DNA of 64,000 nucleotides, taken from positions 24,722,402-24,786,401 of the forward strand of contig NC_088301.1 in assembly GCF_032854445.1 (NCBI RefSeq), read 5' to 3'. The notes below the pieces were generated by a model. The model worked only from the letters and a program-made list of their open reading frames with translations. It was not told the DNA's origin and made no database searches. A program made the position numbers and the translations under genes. Origin of the DNA: Liolophura sinensis (Eukaryota > Mollusca > Polyplacophora > Chitonida > Chitonidae). Below, in pieces: positions 26,301 through 41,300 of this stretch (the stretch's first letter is position 1; the number at the start of each line of letters is the position of its first letter).

Positions 26301-29300
26301 GAGAAGGAAACAAGAATGCCTGGAGTAAACCACTGCCCTTTGGCATGTATCTGGATAACTTTCCCTAGTGTGACACGCAAGTTGTATGTTACATTGGCAA
26401 AAGGCAAGTGATTAATAAGAACTTCATGCAAGACCACATCAGCAGGTACATACATGTATCCACAAGGAACACGCATTGCTTATTGCACAGAGAACAGTGG
26501 AAGAGTGGGATCATCGATGTTTCCCTGTCTATGAATGAGTTTGATCTAACACCTCATGAGTCCTAGTGACTTGGCGACAACTCTTTCATTCCACATCCAA
26601 ATAAGTACATGTAAAATGAACTCAAAGCGAAAGACTTAACATTTATCCCCAAGGCCAAAATAGACCTTTTTTATCATTCCGGACGACTGAAATACTCTAA
26701 AATTTTCGCTTATAGGATTGCTACCAGTATATATTATGTAAACACATCAATATATACCGTATATGGGAAAGATATAACCACAAAACTATATGAAGAAATT
26801 TTATTTAAAGTCAGTATTTCTTAATTTAAGTTCTAAAATAACATGTTAAAACCAGGTGATGACAAAGGCGAAAATTTGTCTCTCAGGCACAGATTTATTG
26901 TCACGTTCATCACCTGAGAATGCATTAGTTATATCTGCATCTTGTGTCATAGAAATTATAATTTCTAAACACTGGAAGACCCCAACATGTCCTCTAGTGC
27001 CCACTGAATCTTACCTCCCAACCCATCCAGCAATGGATATTTCCTCTACTACACACAAGGAGAATGTAAAATCATGAGTCCGTACTAACCTGGTAGGTAT
27101 CTGGCTTTTCCCAGGTAATGCTGTTTAGCAGAGCCTGATGATCTGCCTGATGTCCCTCGCCCGTGAGCTACAATCCCCTTAGGTACTTGAGGCTTCTTGT
27201 TCAAACTCCTGTTAATTACCATTGCAGAAAACTTTATGTAAGCTGTCACCAATTTCAGTATATGTACGAGTGCTGATTTTGATAGAAGTAATAAGATTCC
27301 GTATCCATGCAATGGCTACTCAGGTCCAAGCTGAAGCGACTATACTTCTCTGATAATGGATTTGTATGACCAAATTTCTTACACAATCTCAACGCAAAGG
27401 CAGGCAAGAACCAAATTACTTTTGGCGGTAAAGCGTAAAAATTCCAATCTCCAGACGAAATCTATCCACTTATCCCTAAAAACAGCATCAAAAAGGTGCC
27501 CCTAAATGTCCTATTTATTCTATTTGACATCTACAGCAGAAGGAATTATTATACACGAACTGTACTAAAAACTGCACTGATGTGACTAAAGTGTTGATGT
27601 ATTTTTCAAAACATTTTCAACTTTTCATCTCCAAAAGTTAAAGCGTGTCCAAAGACTGAAAACATAATCAGTTATGTTTATGTTCAGTTATGTTTACGTT
27701 TTAGCAACTGAAAAACAATTGTTGTCATCTCACTTCCATAAATCATTACAACTACTCACGCAAACAAGTCGTCATCATCGTCAAAGAGACTGAATTTCCT
27801 CTCCCTCTCAGGATGGTTTTCTTTCTTCTTGATGGAGGCCAGTGGTGCCTTTTTACTGTGAGGGATACCAAAGTCCAGATCGTCCCAGTCATCCCAGGTC
27901 TCTGATAACCCCCCACCCCAGCGCTTCCGCCCACTCTGCTTTTTAGATACAGATACTGTGAATGGGTCCTACAGAGAAGCAAAAGGCCAGAGTTTATTTC
28001 ATACACGTAAATGAACCTCAATCTTCATATTCTGTACATATATCCTCTGAATGACATTTCAAACGCAAATATAAAAAGCTTTAGCACCACTATGAAGATA
28101 CCCCACAGTTTATTTTTTCAATAATTCCTCCCCATTTCTCACAAAATGACAATGATTTGAATTGATTCATTGTTAATTATTTATTGGAGGAAACTGCAGC
28201 ACCTGTAGTAAAAATGACAAATATGGTACATATTCTTATGTTCATACATCTATACCCATCATATGCGTGAATTTTTGACAAGGAGCACGGCATAATCTTT
28301 ATATATGCCCAACAATGATACAGTATCCCTTCTGTGCCTGTAGCACAATGCACAATATTTGATCTTAAGCATGAATTGTACAAACATAGTAACACAGATT
28401 TATTCATTTATTTATCCAAATGTTACTTAATACCATACTGAAGAATTTTTTACTTACATGATGGTTAGTCTAATGGGCAGAGAAAACCACTGGTCTTTTG
28501 CAAGTCACAGACAAGCTTTCCCATGTGCAGCATAGGCCTCCCAAAGACTGGGAACAGGTGAATCTCTAAATTCCCTGTCCATGGCCGAGGCCTTATCTCG
28601 TACCTCATGTGCCCTTGCCAATGTAACGCAAACAGCTTAACCACTCTGCTGAGATCCACAGTCAGCAGAGTACTTGTATGACATACTAGAGAATACAGAA
28701 ATCTAACTCACATTTTCCTGATACTTGGGGGCATGCTTACTGCCTATGGAGGGTAACACAGCATTAGTGTGTGCTGCCTTGTGCTGCTGATTGGTTTGCC
28801 TGTTGTCATGGATGGGCCTGTTGCCCAGGGGCTCAGCCGCAGAGGGTTTGTACCCTCCCTGATTGTCTGCTGGTTTGTGACTGGGCTGATACTTTGGCTG
28901 GATCTCCTGTTTGCTTGTTTGGGATGAAACCCGTGACTGAGACCCCACAGGCGAGGGGCCATGACGGGCTTGGTTCGAGGGAGGAGTGGGGTGGTGTGTC
29001 ACAGGAGGGGGACGGGACTGCGTGCCAAGATTCTGTCCTACTTGGAAATATGAGTACCTAAGGCACTGGAAAAGAAACCATACTATATATCAATGAACAG
29101 GAATCAATTATTGAGGTTTAGCATATAATCAATATTTCAGCCATATCAAAAAGGCAGAACTGCTCAACGGCTGAAGCATCAAGACAATGAGATATTAGAG
29201 GCAGTGTCTGTTGGCATTTTAACACCATTTTGATCAGATCATCATTTCAGCTGCATGACAACAGTGCCTTTTTGTGGCAGGCCTGATCTAATGGCAACTG

Positions 29301-32300
29301 ATTTCTAGTTGCTGCCTCACTGGATTGTCATGCTGAAGACAACAGAAAAAATGTTGTCCACATTTTCTTCAACTTTTATGCATTTGCCTCAAGCATGGAG
29401 CAGATATTAACCTACACACCTTACAACTCTCTATGCATTCTTGCCAATTTGTCAAAAAAAGCCTGACAGACACCTGGCATGTCTGTCCTAAGCCTGGCAT
29501 GCACACACTGGGTTATCCATGTACAAATATATGGGCCACACAAAAGCACTAATAAGGGCTCAACTCAGTTCTAGCTTTATACATGCATGCCTCTCTTTTT
29601 TTATTATAAAATTTCAACTTGAAAACAGAACAGAGCCCATCTCAAGTCTCACGTGCAGAGTCTCATTTATTGTATTTACATGTATTCATTTATTTGCTAA
29701 CTGTTTTCTCTGATTCTCAGAAATACTTCACTTATGACAGCATTGGCCTGATTACAGTTTATTAGTGATAGAAACCAGGTCTGATCCTAAAGGATTATCT
29801 TTATCCTAAATTATAAAAATTCCAAATGATCATAATTACATTCCTGATGACATGGCAGAAAAATAAGCATAAAATAGCATTTAAAAGAATTAAATTTAAA
29901 TTAAATGGCATTTTAAGGAATACAAATGTATCATTGAGCTGTTACGGTACCTTACCTGACTAGAGCTTGGTCTCTTCTGAGGGTTCCATGCCAGCATATC
30001 CTTCATCAGCTGTATGGCGTCATTGCTGGCGTTGGGGATTATAGTCTTCAGGTTGGTAGCTACGCACTGCGGCCAGCGGAAGTTCATCTGAGCTGCCAGC
30101 TTGTAACCCTCATCCCAGTCCTCCTGTGGAGAGATGAGAACTCAAGATTGAGTGACAGGTAGAAGCGCTATCATTATGTACATGTACATCCAGGCACTGG
30201 GAATAGGGCATCAACAGACCACCACATTACATCTGAAACATTTTATTCAACCTCAATCATGAAAACACTTCTGCAGTTTTGACCCAAAATGGCATGATTT
30301 TCAATTTCCTGCGATTTCATCACACGCATGATGAGGTTAAAGTAGAACCTCAATGTTGCGGCCTTACAACCAGCATACAGATATTTTAATGTCTCCTGAA
30401 TCCATTTGGATCGATTATAAAGTTGTAAAGGGAAGAAAAACTGCGGGGTTTGGTGATCATACGTCAGAAAATTTTACCCCACTACACCTGAGCCACCCTT
30501 GACCTGCTGATGTCATGGTGGTACATTCGCTAGCAGGCATGCAAGGTTCTCCATGTGTACAACACAGACCACAAGAGACTATAGCTATACTTTTACAACT
30601 AATTTCGAGATGATTCCATTCTCAAGTGTGGCTTGCGACTGAAATAACACAATGCAGGATACTGTAAAGTTACATACATGTCCATAGCCTAATAATGCGT
30701 CATCTACAGTGGCCAGTATGTGAGTGAAAATCGGTCATCGCATTGCCCGGTCACTAGGCTGTACATGCTTTTCAAGAATCTAAAACAACTCCAGTATCTT
30801 TCAAAATAGTTGATGAAAAACTGTTTTACTTATATGATTTTCAGGGTGGTAATTAAGAGGTGTACAAGCACGGGGTAATTATAGATTAAGTCACAAGATG
30901 GCTAATTCTGAAAAAATACACAGTGGGTAGGCCTAATGCATGGGCTTGGCAATGTTTGCACGGCTTTTCAAAACATGTTCCCGGCAGGTGTTACTGGTAT
31001 GGCGTCCAGTCACATGAACTATTATGGACAGGTACAGTAGTACCTATCAACACCGACATCTTAAAAAGGCCAACATTTTGTGAAATCAAACAAAACTGCA
31101 CAGTCCAATTTTTACTCTATTTGACCATAATCTTAACTTATATAACTGACTGCCTTAAATACACTGACTCCTGTTCATTCTAAATACAGACTGTGATTTG
31201 CAGTACAAACATGTAGTCACTAGTGTTAATCCCTCTTGATTAATCTGAACCAATGTCCATCCTGCAGTAACTGACTGAAAATCAGATGGAAGGGAGATAA
31301 TCTTCTTACGCGAACTCTTACATGTGTACTTCAGCCTTTGGTTTAATCTACTGACTTATTATTTCTTTTGCAGTATGTATGTATGTATGTATGTATGTAT
31401 GTATGTATGTATGTATGTACACTGAGTGTGTGTATGTATGTACACTGTATGTATGTACACTGTATGTATGTATGTACACTGTATGCATGCATGTTCATAT
31501 ACTGTGTCTTCTTGTGGCAGGGTGAGTTCATGCCACCTCTGAAGTGTCATGCCAAAAGACACCAGACATGACACCACATGCTGTCACATTATACTGATAC
31601 TGTGCTGTGCCCTCCTATGATAATACTGTAATTTTTCAACCTACTCACATGTTTGCAAGGTGTTTATTCAAGAATATTCTGAGGGCATTATTCTGTGTAG
31701 ACTGATAAAATTACACTTTTAAGAAAATAAAGCCCTGAAATTGGGCAATCCAACAAATGTAGTTTTGTCTCCAAAATCAAATCAAACATGTACATAAAAT
31801 GAAACTGAAAGACGCTCTTTCATATGAGAAAAGAATTAGGGTATATTTACATCAGGCTTTAGTCACCCCAGTGACTGGTAAAGGAATGGTAGAGTTTAGT
31901 TTAGTTGATTGGTGTTAAACGCTGTGCTCAAGAATATTTCACTTATGCGACGGCGGCCAGCATTATGGTGGGAGAAAACCGGGCAGAGCCCAGGGGAAAC
32001 CCCTGACCATCTGCAAGTTGAAATGGTAGAGCAGTAGTTCAGTCTCTGAACACAAATGCCACAGCTAGGACTTACAATCACATTCTTTCCCTTTTACTGA
32101 TCTGACAATATTCATCCATAGCTAGTAGACACGCCACGATATGTGGAAATGAACTCGTCTGATAAAGTTCAACTTACACATATATTGCCAAAGCCAACGT
32201 AAATTTAATTAAGGAATAAATGTACTCATATGTACAGTACGGTTCTGCACTGTTGTTGTTGTTGTTGGACACGACCCTGTTTAATAAACCAACAGTCTTT

Positions 32301-35300
32301 GTCAGTCCTGAATACTGTTGGTCTACAGAGGTTTCATTGTTGCAGATATAAAACAATCAGTACCCACCTGTTTTGGAGTACCCAAGACAGAACAGATTTT
32401 AAAGATTTCATCGATTTCTGAACTGCCGGGAAATAATGGTCGTAATGTATAGAGCTCTGCCATGATGCAGCCTATTGCCCAGATGTCAATAGGAGAACTG
32501 TAGTTTGTGGAGCGTAGCAGCACCTCTGGGGCTCGGTACCTGAGCAAAAATGATATGTAAGTTTAAAACATTTTCCAGAACTCACATGATAAAGTGTGAC
32601 TGTTTTCACCTTTAACAACAAAAAAGTTCAGACTTGAAACTCCACTATTATAGGATGTAATGAAATATGACTGAAGTTCTCCTTGGATAGCTTACAAAAT
32701 CTGCTAAGTACTTATGCCTGAAAGAGTATCAAATCATTTATATATTTCATTAGTGTTTCATAGTGCTGTATTCAATCATTTTTCAGTTAAATGACAACAA
32801 TCAAGTTTACAGGTGAAGGAAACTTTAAGGCCCACTGAGTGTAAACCACTCCAGTTTTTCTGCCCAAAGGCCAAACCAGTGAGTTCAATTTGAAGTCTGT
32901 AGGCGCATTGGTTCAGCACCGTGTGGCCACATTAAGACACAAATGTACATTGTACTTGCAGTATATCTGTCAAAATGTATATTACATATACATGTATATA
33001 CATTCTTGTTCCCCACTTCTTCCATATAACAGGTGGTGTAACTTATCAGCTGGATATAAGATAAAGGGTCACAACCCAGTTTGATTTACAAATATAGTCT
33101 TTGTTGCTGGACTCGCTAAGGTAGCCATATCAAGAGCAGATTTAGTACAAAAAAAGTTTGGGCTCCCAAACTTATCAAGCTGTATTAAAACTAACAAGTA
33201 TTAAAGCTGAACAGAATATGATGGTTTACCAACAAAAAGTTTTCATACAAATTTCTTTCCTTCACAGTCTTAAAGGTTGTCGGAAAGTATTATTTTGAGT
33301 TACATTTTATAAAATTTCTTTATACGCAGTCACAATGTCACCTTTATAGTTTGGGACCAGAACCGTCAACTTCTTTTTTTTTATTTTTTATATGGGTCAC
33401 TTTTACAAGGAAGGAAACTCAGGGAAAACTCAAACCCTGGGAACAAACAGACGCTTACCATCTGGTGGAGACATAGTCGGTGTAGGGTGGTCTAGACCTC
33501 GTCTCCCTGGCTAACCCAAAGTCTGCTATCTTTACACAGTCTGGGCCCGAGCACAACAGATTCTCTGGCTTCATGTCCCGGTGGAAGAATCCTGCAGTGA
33601 TCAACAGACATCTGATTGCAATCTGCAGTGATCAACAGACAACTGATTGCAACCTGCAGTCATCAACAGACAACTGATTGAACCCTGCAGTCATTAACAG
33701 ACAACTGATTGCAACCTGCAGTCATCAACAGACAACTGATTGCAACCTGCAGTCATCAACAGACAACTGATTGCAACCTGCAGTCATCAACAGACAACTG
33801 ATTGCAACCTGCAGTCATCAGACAACTGATTGCAACCTGAAGTCATCAACAGACAACTGATTGCAACCTGCAGTCATCAACAGACAACTGATTGCAATCG
33901 TAAACAGAGCTTTTGGTTATCTTAATTTGGAAACACCTTGTATTTTTGGCTTCAATAAGGGTGCATCAAAATTTTAAAGGCACATGTTTGCTCATTTAAA
34001 GGTTGTTAAAGGCGCTAATATCTTCAGCTCCTTTCAAGGCTGGCATGCAGTTCGCACCCGGGTTTCTTTTTCAGGAATCTGACCATTGATAAATCTCTTA
34101 TAGCAGCGAAATTAAAACCTTCTTTGTTAGATATACATTTACTAGAGACATCGATTCGCTATAATTATAGTTACCCCATACTCCATGGGGTAATTCATTA
34201 TTTGTGGGTCTCTTAACTGTCTCATTACCAGCTGCTGATTTTCATGGCAAATTTTATGTGGTTAGTATCCTGTCAATAAGTTAATTCAGACTTCGTTTTG
34301 AACTGCTTTTGTTGATTGAAATCTTCGCTTATTTTCACAAGTAAGGATAATATTTCAAGAGAATTTAGATAATGCACAAAACAATCATCTCGGTGCACTA
34401 TTCACATAAGTTTCTAATATACATGTAAGGTGTTGCATGAATTCAATTTTTCTCAAATGTTTTTTTTTCTTTACGTAATTTCGGATGTCCTTTTTACAGA
34501 CTAAAGAGTGGCAACCACATATTCCATAAGCCATTAATGCATGACCATTCTGTCTTGATTCATAACTATTGAATATTTTTTAAAAGTGATGTCAAGACCA
34601 ACTGCTCATGTTGTAAGTTTCAATCTATACTTGTGCTCTAGGATGTTAGCTTTCAGCACAGGTGTTCTTTCACACTTCACTGGATTGGTATTCTGCTATG
34701 TGCGTTGATTATCAGTTTGCAGTATCAACTAGGAAGCCAGCTTGAGTTCATATATAGGCAGTGACAATTACTTCAATCAATGAAGGTTAGTAAAGTATAA
34801 AAATATTCAATATTAGTATCACAAACGGCCCACTGAAACAAAAAAAAAAATTGGTTGAAAGAAAAACTCAATTTCAGTTGAAAGAAAAACTCAATTTCAC
34901 CCAGAAAGTTGTGGTCGGTATGTGGAAAAATGAGTTTTATGAACCCCTGATTGGTACATCAAGTTTGAATGAAGAAATGTATCAATCAGAAGAGAATACA
35001 GTGTACATGACATTCCATTACTGCACTAAGTACCGGATTTGCAGTAATTATGAAAATAATTACCCGATTGTAATTAAACTTACGCATGCACAAGTTCTGA
35101 TTATAGGGAAGATGTAAGGTAAGCTTCATAAAAATAGGTCCAGTACTTTAGAAAGAGCTGCATGGACAAAATCTGAATACATAGAAAAGCATTATAATTG
35201 CGCAAAGTGCTAAATGGAGGTCATTATTAAAATAATTGTATCTAAATATTGCCATTAAACTTAACAAGCATGCACAAGTCCAGATGATAGGCATGATATA

Positions 35301-38300
35301 CATACATGTATGGTAAGATTCATCAAAATCTATGCAGAAGTTAGGGAGGGGGACGATACATGGACAAAATCTGACTTCATGGAAAAGCACAGTTACACAA
35401 GTCTAAATGGAGGGTAATTACCAAAACTGCCATTAAACTTAAGTATGCACCGGGTCAGATGATAGGCTAGATGCATGGTAAGCTTCATCAAAATCGGCGC
35501 AGTAGTTTGGGAGGGGATGTGGGTGGAGAAGCATGGACAAAATCATGTCTATAGACAGACAGACAGGATGATTTCAGTACCACCGGCTCTTGCCGTTTTA
35601 CTTGCACCTACAAGCATTACTTGCATTGACACAGTGATGAAAGTATTGTCTAAACAACCTGGAAGTTAAAAATAAAAATATATGCTTTGCTGACGTTCAC
35701 AATTAACGTATGCTGTGCAGAATGCTCTGTTGCCTAACATAATATAATTCAAGCTTATTACTCGGTACAGCTGACAGAATATCATTCATCCAATGTAGTT
35801 CATTATCCTATACCTACTCATCTTTGAAATAATTCTGAAACTAGATCACTAAAATTTATTTACTTGATTGGTGTTTTATGCTGTACTCAAGTATATTTTA
35901 CTTATATAATGGCTGCCAGCATTATGGTGGGAGAAAACCAGGCAATGCCCGGGGGAAACTCACGACCATCCGCATGTTGCTGGCAGACCTTCCCACGTAC
36001 GGCCTGAGAGAAAGCCAGCATGAGCTGGACTTGAACTCACAGCAACCGCATTGGTGAGAGGCTCCTGGGTCATTACGCTGCACTAGTGCGTAGATCACGA
36101 AAACTGCTTTTAAGTAAATGTACATGTCACTTACCATGTTTGTGCATAAATGCCATTCCCTGGCAGACCTGATAGGTAATATTTCGTATCACAGATTCTG
36201 GAAAAAGTTTATCCCTGAAAACCGAACAGAGAAGTATCATACACCTGCAACAAAACTATCCTAACACATCATAACACTGATGTGGCCCACTTTCACAAAA
36301 CTTTATAAGACACATTTCTCGCAACGTTTTTTGGTAAATGACTTTGTCATGGTTATAGGGTCATCAGGCCATGTCACTTACCAGAACAGCTATGAAAAAC
36401 TGATTTATGAACTTTTCTGAAAGTTGGCCCAGGTTTATTTGTAACATTATAACGATAATCTAATAACATCCTCAGTTTCAGTAATGATGATAGAAGTTAA
36501 GAAAATATGTTAATTATAAGTTGAGCTATTGGGCTGAATGTTTACTACAAATTTCAATTAGCTTATGCAAAGCATACATAAACAATAATAATCATACAAT
36601 ATATTTCAAGCCATCAGCAAACATAATACACAGTTTTCGAGTTACGCCATTATGACAACAGAATGACGTTCCGGTGCAAAATGACGTCGCCACTAAACGC
36701 CACAGTAGGGCTACTTGCCTATCTTTTAACATGGCAGTGATAGTGTTTAGATCTAAGTACCAACAGAACAATATTATTTTTTGTACAATATTGGGAACAC
36801 AAATTCACCCCTAAACACAATTCAGAAGATCAGTGCAAATCCTTTCAATTAGTTCTCTATATTCTATATACCACCCCATGTTAAAATTTCCAGACTGGCC
36901 CTACCGTGCCGTGAAGCGACGATGTCATATCACAAAGGGGCTTCACTCTGTTGTTGTAAAGTCACATCTCGAAACATGCGTATTATATCCTTTGGGGGGG
37001 ATAACTTGGCTGACTCTCCAAACAACCCCTCTACTATAAAGTTCTTATTGGACTTCTGATGGAATTTTGATGAAATACCTCCTGGTTTTTCATTAGCCAG
37101 AAAAATTTCCCAACCGCCTTAATCTACGCTAATTGGCCTGATTACCAATTGTTCAACAATGTTTTATATGATAAAATCTTCATTCAGAAAAATCATCTAC
37201 ATGTACCTATCGAACTCACCTGTCTTTCATCATTTGATAAAGGTTTTCTTTCATGTATTCGAAGACAAAATACAGCTGGTCATTTTCTCGTATTACTTCT
37301 TTGAGTTTTACTATATTGGCATGGTTTAACTTCCGTAGAGACTGCAAAGAAACAAAAAAAAACCAAAAAACTTATTCAATATTGTTTATACTACAAAACA
37401 TAATGTGCTGTAGCAAATACATACATACTGTAATATTAATAGTACATGCATTTACAACAGCCTTAATTCAGGAGAAACACTAATACATGCACATGTGGAA
37501 AGTATCAAATTTTCTTGCCGCAAAGTGGATGATACATGTATTTATGTAGGTATCTTGGTATTAAAATTATTAAAATCATAAGCATCTACCATTATGATTA
37601 CTTCATAGTTTTCTACCCAGAGCTCGGTAACAAAAATGTTTTCAGGTAGAATACATGTGTGTTCTTTTCCAGGCACCGCTGAATTATTGCTTATCAAATA
37701 CAAAGAAAAAGATCGTGAGACACATGTATCTATAAAGGAGTCTTGCTTGAGTGCCATTCTGGTGTGTGCGTACACATAAACATATACAGACAAAGGCAGC
37801 AGGAGATTTCTTCAGACATGTTTAAGTGGACTCGTGTAGGTGAAGACGCCCATCTTTCCAAGGCATACATGTACACAAAGGCAGCACCAAGAATGTATTA
37901 TCCATCTTCCAACAGTCTCAGAATCACATGTACCGTAAATGACCTAAAATTTGGTCAATGACTAACTGGCCGACTTTGCAAATGAAAGTTCTGTTCATCT
38001 GTTGTAAGGTTTGTTTGTAAGGTACAATGATCTCCTGCTAGAAAAATGTACGTTTCATCACCAAAGGTAATATAGGCCTTTATTTGGCTTTAGTAAAAGG
38101 TAACATTCAGGGTGAAATTTTGGGTCATTTACTGTATAAGCTTCACTATTCCTTTTCCGACCTGCTGCTGAAAAATGAGCCATGGAAGTTGATAGCCTTG
38201 TCTGACAACACATAGGCCACCTTGTCCTCAGGCTCTACACATGCTAACATGCACATGGCTGGCAGTCATGTGAGGAATACAATGACTCTTCTACCAATTA

Positions 38301-41300
38301 TCACACGAGTTTCTTATCGATCCCAGGGATATGGCACTTTTATCAAGTCTGTGTATAACTTGTGGTGTTACATGTGCAACCCACAGGCAATTCCTGTACT
38401 CAAGGAAAGGCCAGTCAACCATTGCAGCTTGATAAAGGAATCTGTGAAGCTTGCTGGCTGCTCAGCCATAGTACATGTTCTCCTGTTGGTGTCCGAGAGT
38501 AAATGTACATGTGTACCCAATGCATCACACATCCTGGCGCTTGTCATTTTACTCGTACGTACAAGCTTTTCTCAATGCAAAAATGAGATTGTAAGAAAAA
38601 GAGTTTAGTCTTAAAATTTGAACTTCAGTCATTCTTCTTTTTAACTATTAAACCCCCCAATTTTTCTTTTAAAAAACCCATTAAACTTCATTTATTTCCT
38701 CAATTTTAATTTGGCCAGAGAAAGATATAAAACAGGATTACAAAAATTACTCATTTTTCTAAAGATGAAGACTTGGTTTGGTACAAAATTGGTAGTTTTT
38801 CCTGTGAAAAGTTCTTGTATATATCCTGTTTTGTTTTTCACAAAATGTACATCTCTCTATTATCCCTGAACACTAATCACATATGAGCTATAACTATAGT
38901 TTAAAAGTATATAAACAATCTAATGCAATCATCAAAAAGTGACTGTTAAACCAAAAGAATCCTATCAAAAACTTTTGTGTCTAATCTAAATAGTTCTGTC
39001 TACTAGGGTTCAACTAATGCTTATTGCAATGTTATTTGAATATTCATGCAGGAGATGAGTTAATCCAATCCTACATGTTACCTGCTGAGGGTAACTAAGG
39101 CTAGGTATACATGTAGGTCATTCGTTACATGTTCGTCCTGTGACATTTATAAAATATTTACAACCTGGTCTTAACTTATAAATGTATGCTGTGTGATTAT
39201 TATGTACTGATAAGGCCTTCATAACCACTTATTCATTTATTCAATTGGGGTTTAACGCCATTCTCAATAATATTGCACTTACATGACGGCGGTCATGTTT
39301 TATATAGACAGAGGAAACTGGAGAAACTGGAGTGCCTGGAGTAAACTTTTTTTTTGGCAAGTAACAGATCTTTCCAACATGTATACAAGTACACATGGAT
39401 GTCGTATTGATGGGAGGCAAGTGATCTTCAATAAGCTTCATGTAAGATGACCTAAATGGCATAAGAGCCCTGTATGGCGTTCAAAAGACATGAATCCAAC
39501 ACACTCAGCCATGACCAGTTCCCTTCACAATGATTTGGATGTAACTAAAACCCAAATAACAGTCATAGATTTATTAGGCTACTCAGCAAGCCAGCCAGCT
39601 TGTGTTAGTACTCAACCATTGTTAGTACCTTATTAGCTGCCCTGTGATCATGCAGCAGTTCTATCAAAGCGCTGTGTTACACTATTGAGAGGCTAATCAT
39701 GTTACCGATGCCTCGCAGGTAACCTGGGAAAAAACACACCTGACCAATCCCCACCCAACTAATCGATAATATGTAATTTCCAGTACATAGAACTGATTGA
39801 TCACTGGTACCTACATGAACACGGGCTGACCAACCCAGGGTATACATCAGCAATAGGTATAGATTTTTCTACAGGGCAAACAGACTTATTCACCTTTTTC
39901 ACACAAACTCATCAAGCCAAAATCAGAATGTAAGGTGTAATGCGCCAATCAAAACAAGTACATGGGTTACTCCAAGTGCAATTATTTAGTTAAACAGGAT
40001 AACATTTGCCCTGGCAGTTTTCATTTTATAGCACCAACACAGATACATGTATAGCGATGAACTGAGAGTAGCTTGCAGGGTTATGGTTAGGCCATCATTA
40101 AAAATATATTCATTGGGTGTGAACCAAACGGCCCTCCAAAAAGGGCTATACTTCAAAATTTTCATTGAAATTTTGAATTATGTTTTCCAAACTCTAATTT
40201 CTATAAAATCCTTATCTTCTTCCATTAGCCATATTACAAAAAACAAGTACTCCCTATGAACTTATTTTATTTTTCTGATAGGGTTGGATATGCCCTTCAA
40301 AGAATTTTTCATGGATGGCCTTAAACAGCACTTACTGACTTACCTTTACTTCTCTCAAATTTAGACATTCATCCCAAGAATAATACTTTTTCTTCATTCT
40401 GGAAAAGAAAAAAATTATATATATATATATATATAGTCATAAAAGTTATCAAGTGTTAATATATTATAACAAATGAGGCAAACAATTCCTTGAATCAATG
40501 TATGGCAAATGAAAGTTTTAAACCTCAATCTTACATGTAGCTAAATGTATATTGCGGCTTTTATCAGAGAAACCTAAGGTTGACTTGCAAACTTGATGAT
40601 TCACAAAGAAAACCTATTTGATATATCTCGGGTGATGTTTCCATAATATATATATATACAAAAAAAAAAATGATACATACTCAATAGTGATACCATAAAT
40701 TTTTCATTGTGATTTATAAAAAATAAACAATCAATATTAAAAAATAAACACATGAATGCAGTCTGCATTAATCTGCAAACAATAATCCTATTTTACAACA
40801 TCCATAGCCTTTAACCTCCCAACAATACTATAATCACCATTTGTCAGAACCGGCAGTGAGAGAGCTTTGGCCATGTGCCAGTCACTAGTCTTCTTTTGTC
40901 GAACAAAGCCACAATACAAGTTTCTGCAGGCATCCATGTATTACTGGCAAGTCCATGCCCTTGTAAGTGTGGATCAAAAAAGTCAATACTGACAGCTAGT
41001 AAACACTGGCAACATCATGAGGTCCTTGTATTGCACAGGCTATAGCATACAGTACATGTAGGTCAAAATAAAGGAATCACAAGAAAATTATATGTTCTTA
41101 TACATGTGTAATGTTTGCGTATAGTATATTCTATTCATTACATATTACAAAATTAAATTTTCTGCAGTATTTGAGCAGAACCAAATGTTTCGGTCTGAGA
41201 AAGCACTGTTCTATGTGTGACAATGATGAATGTCTAGTCATGCTTGCATATGTACAATGCATCTAGTGTGTAAGCTTATATTTATTTTATTTATTTGATT

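Noticed and set aside
31343-31577. Open frames rich in Cys, Tyr, Thr and His repeats
   Set aside because: Translation of the (TATG)n microsatellite.
38222-38608. 128-codon open frame (plus) in MAK intron 2
   Set aside because: No recognisable motif and no supporting context; treated as chance.
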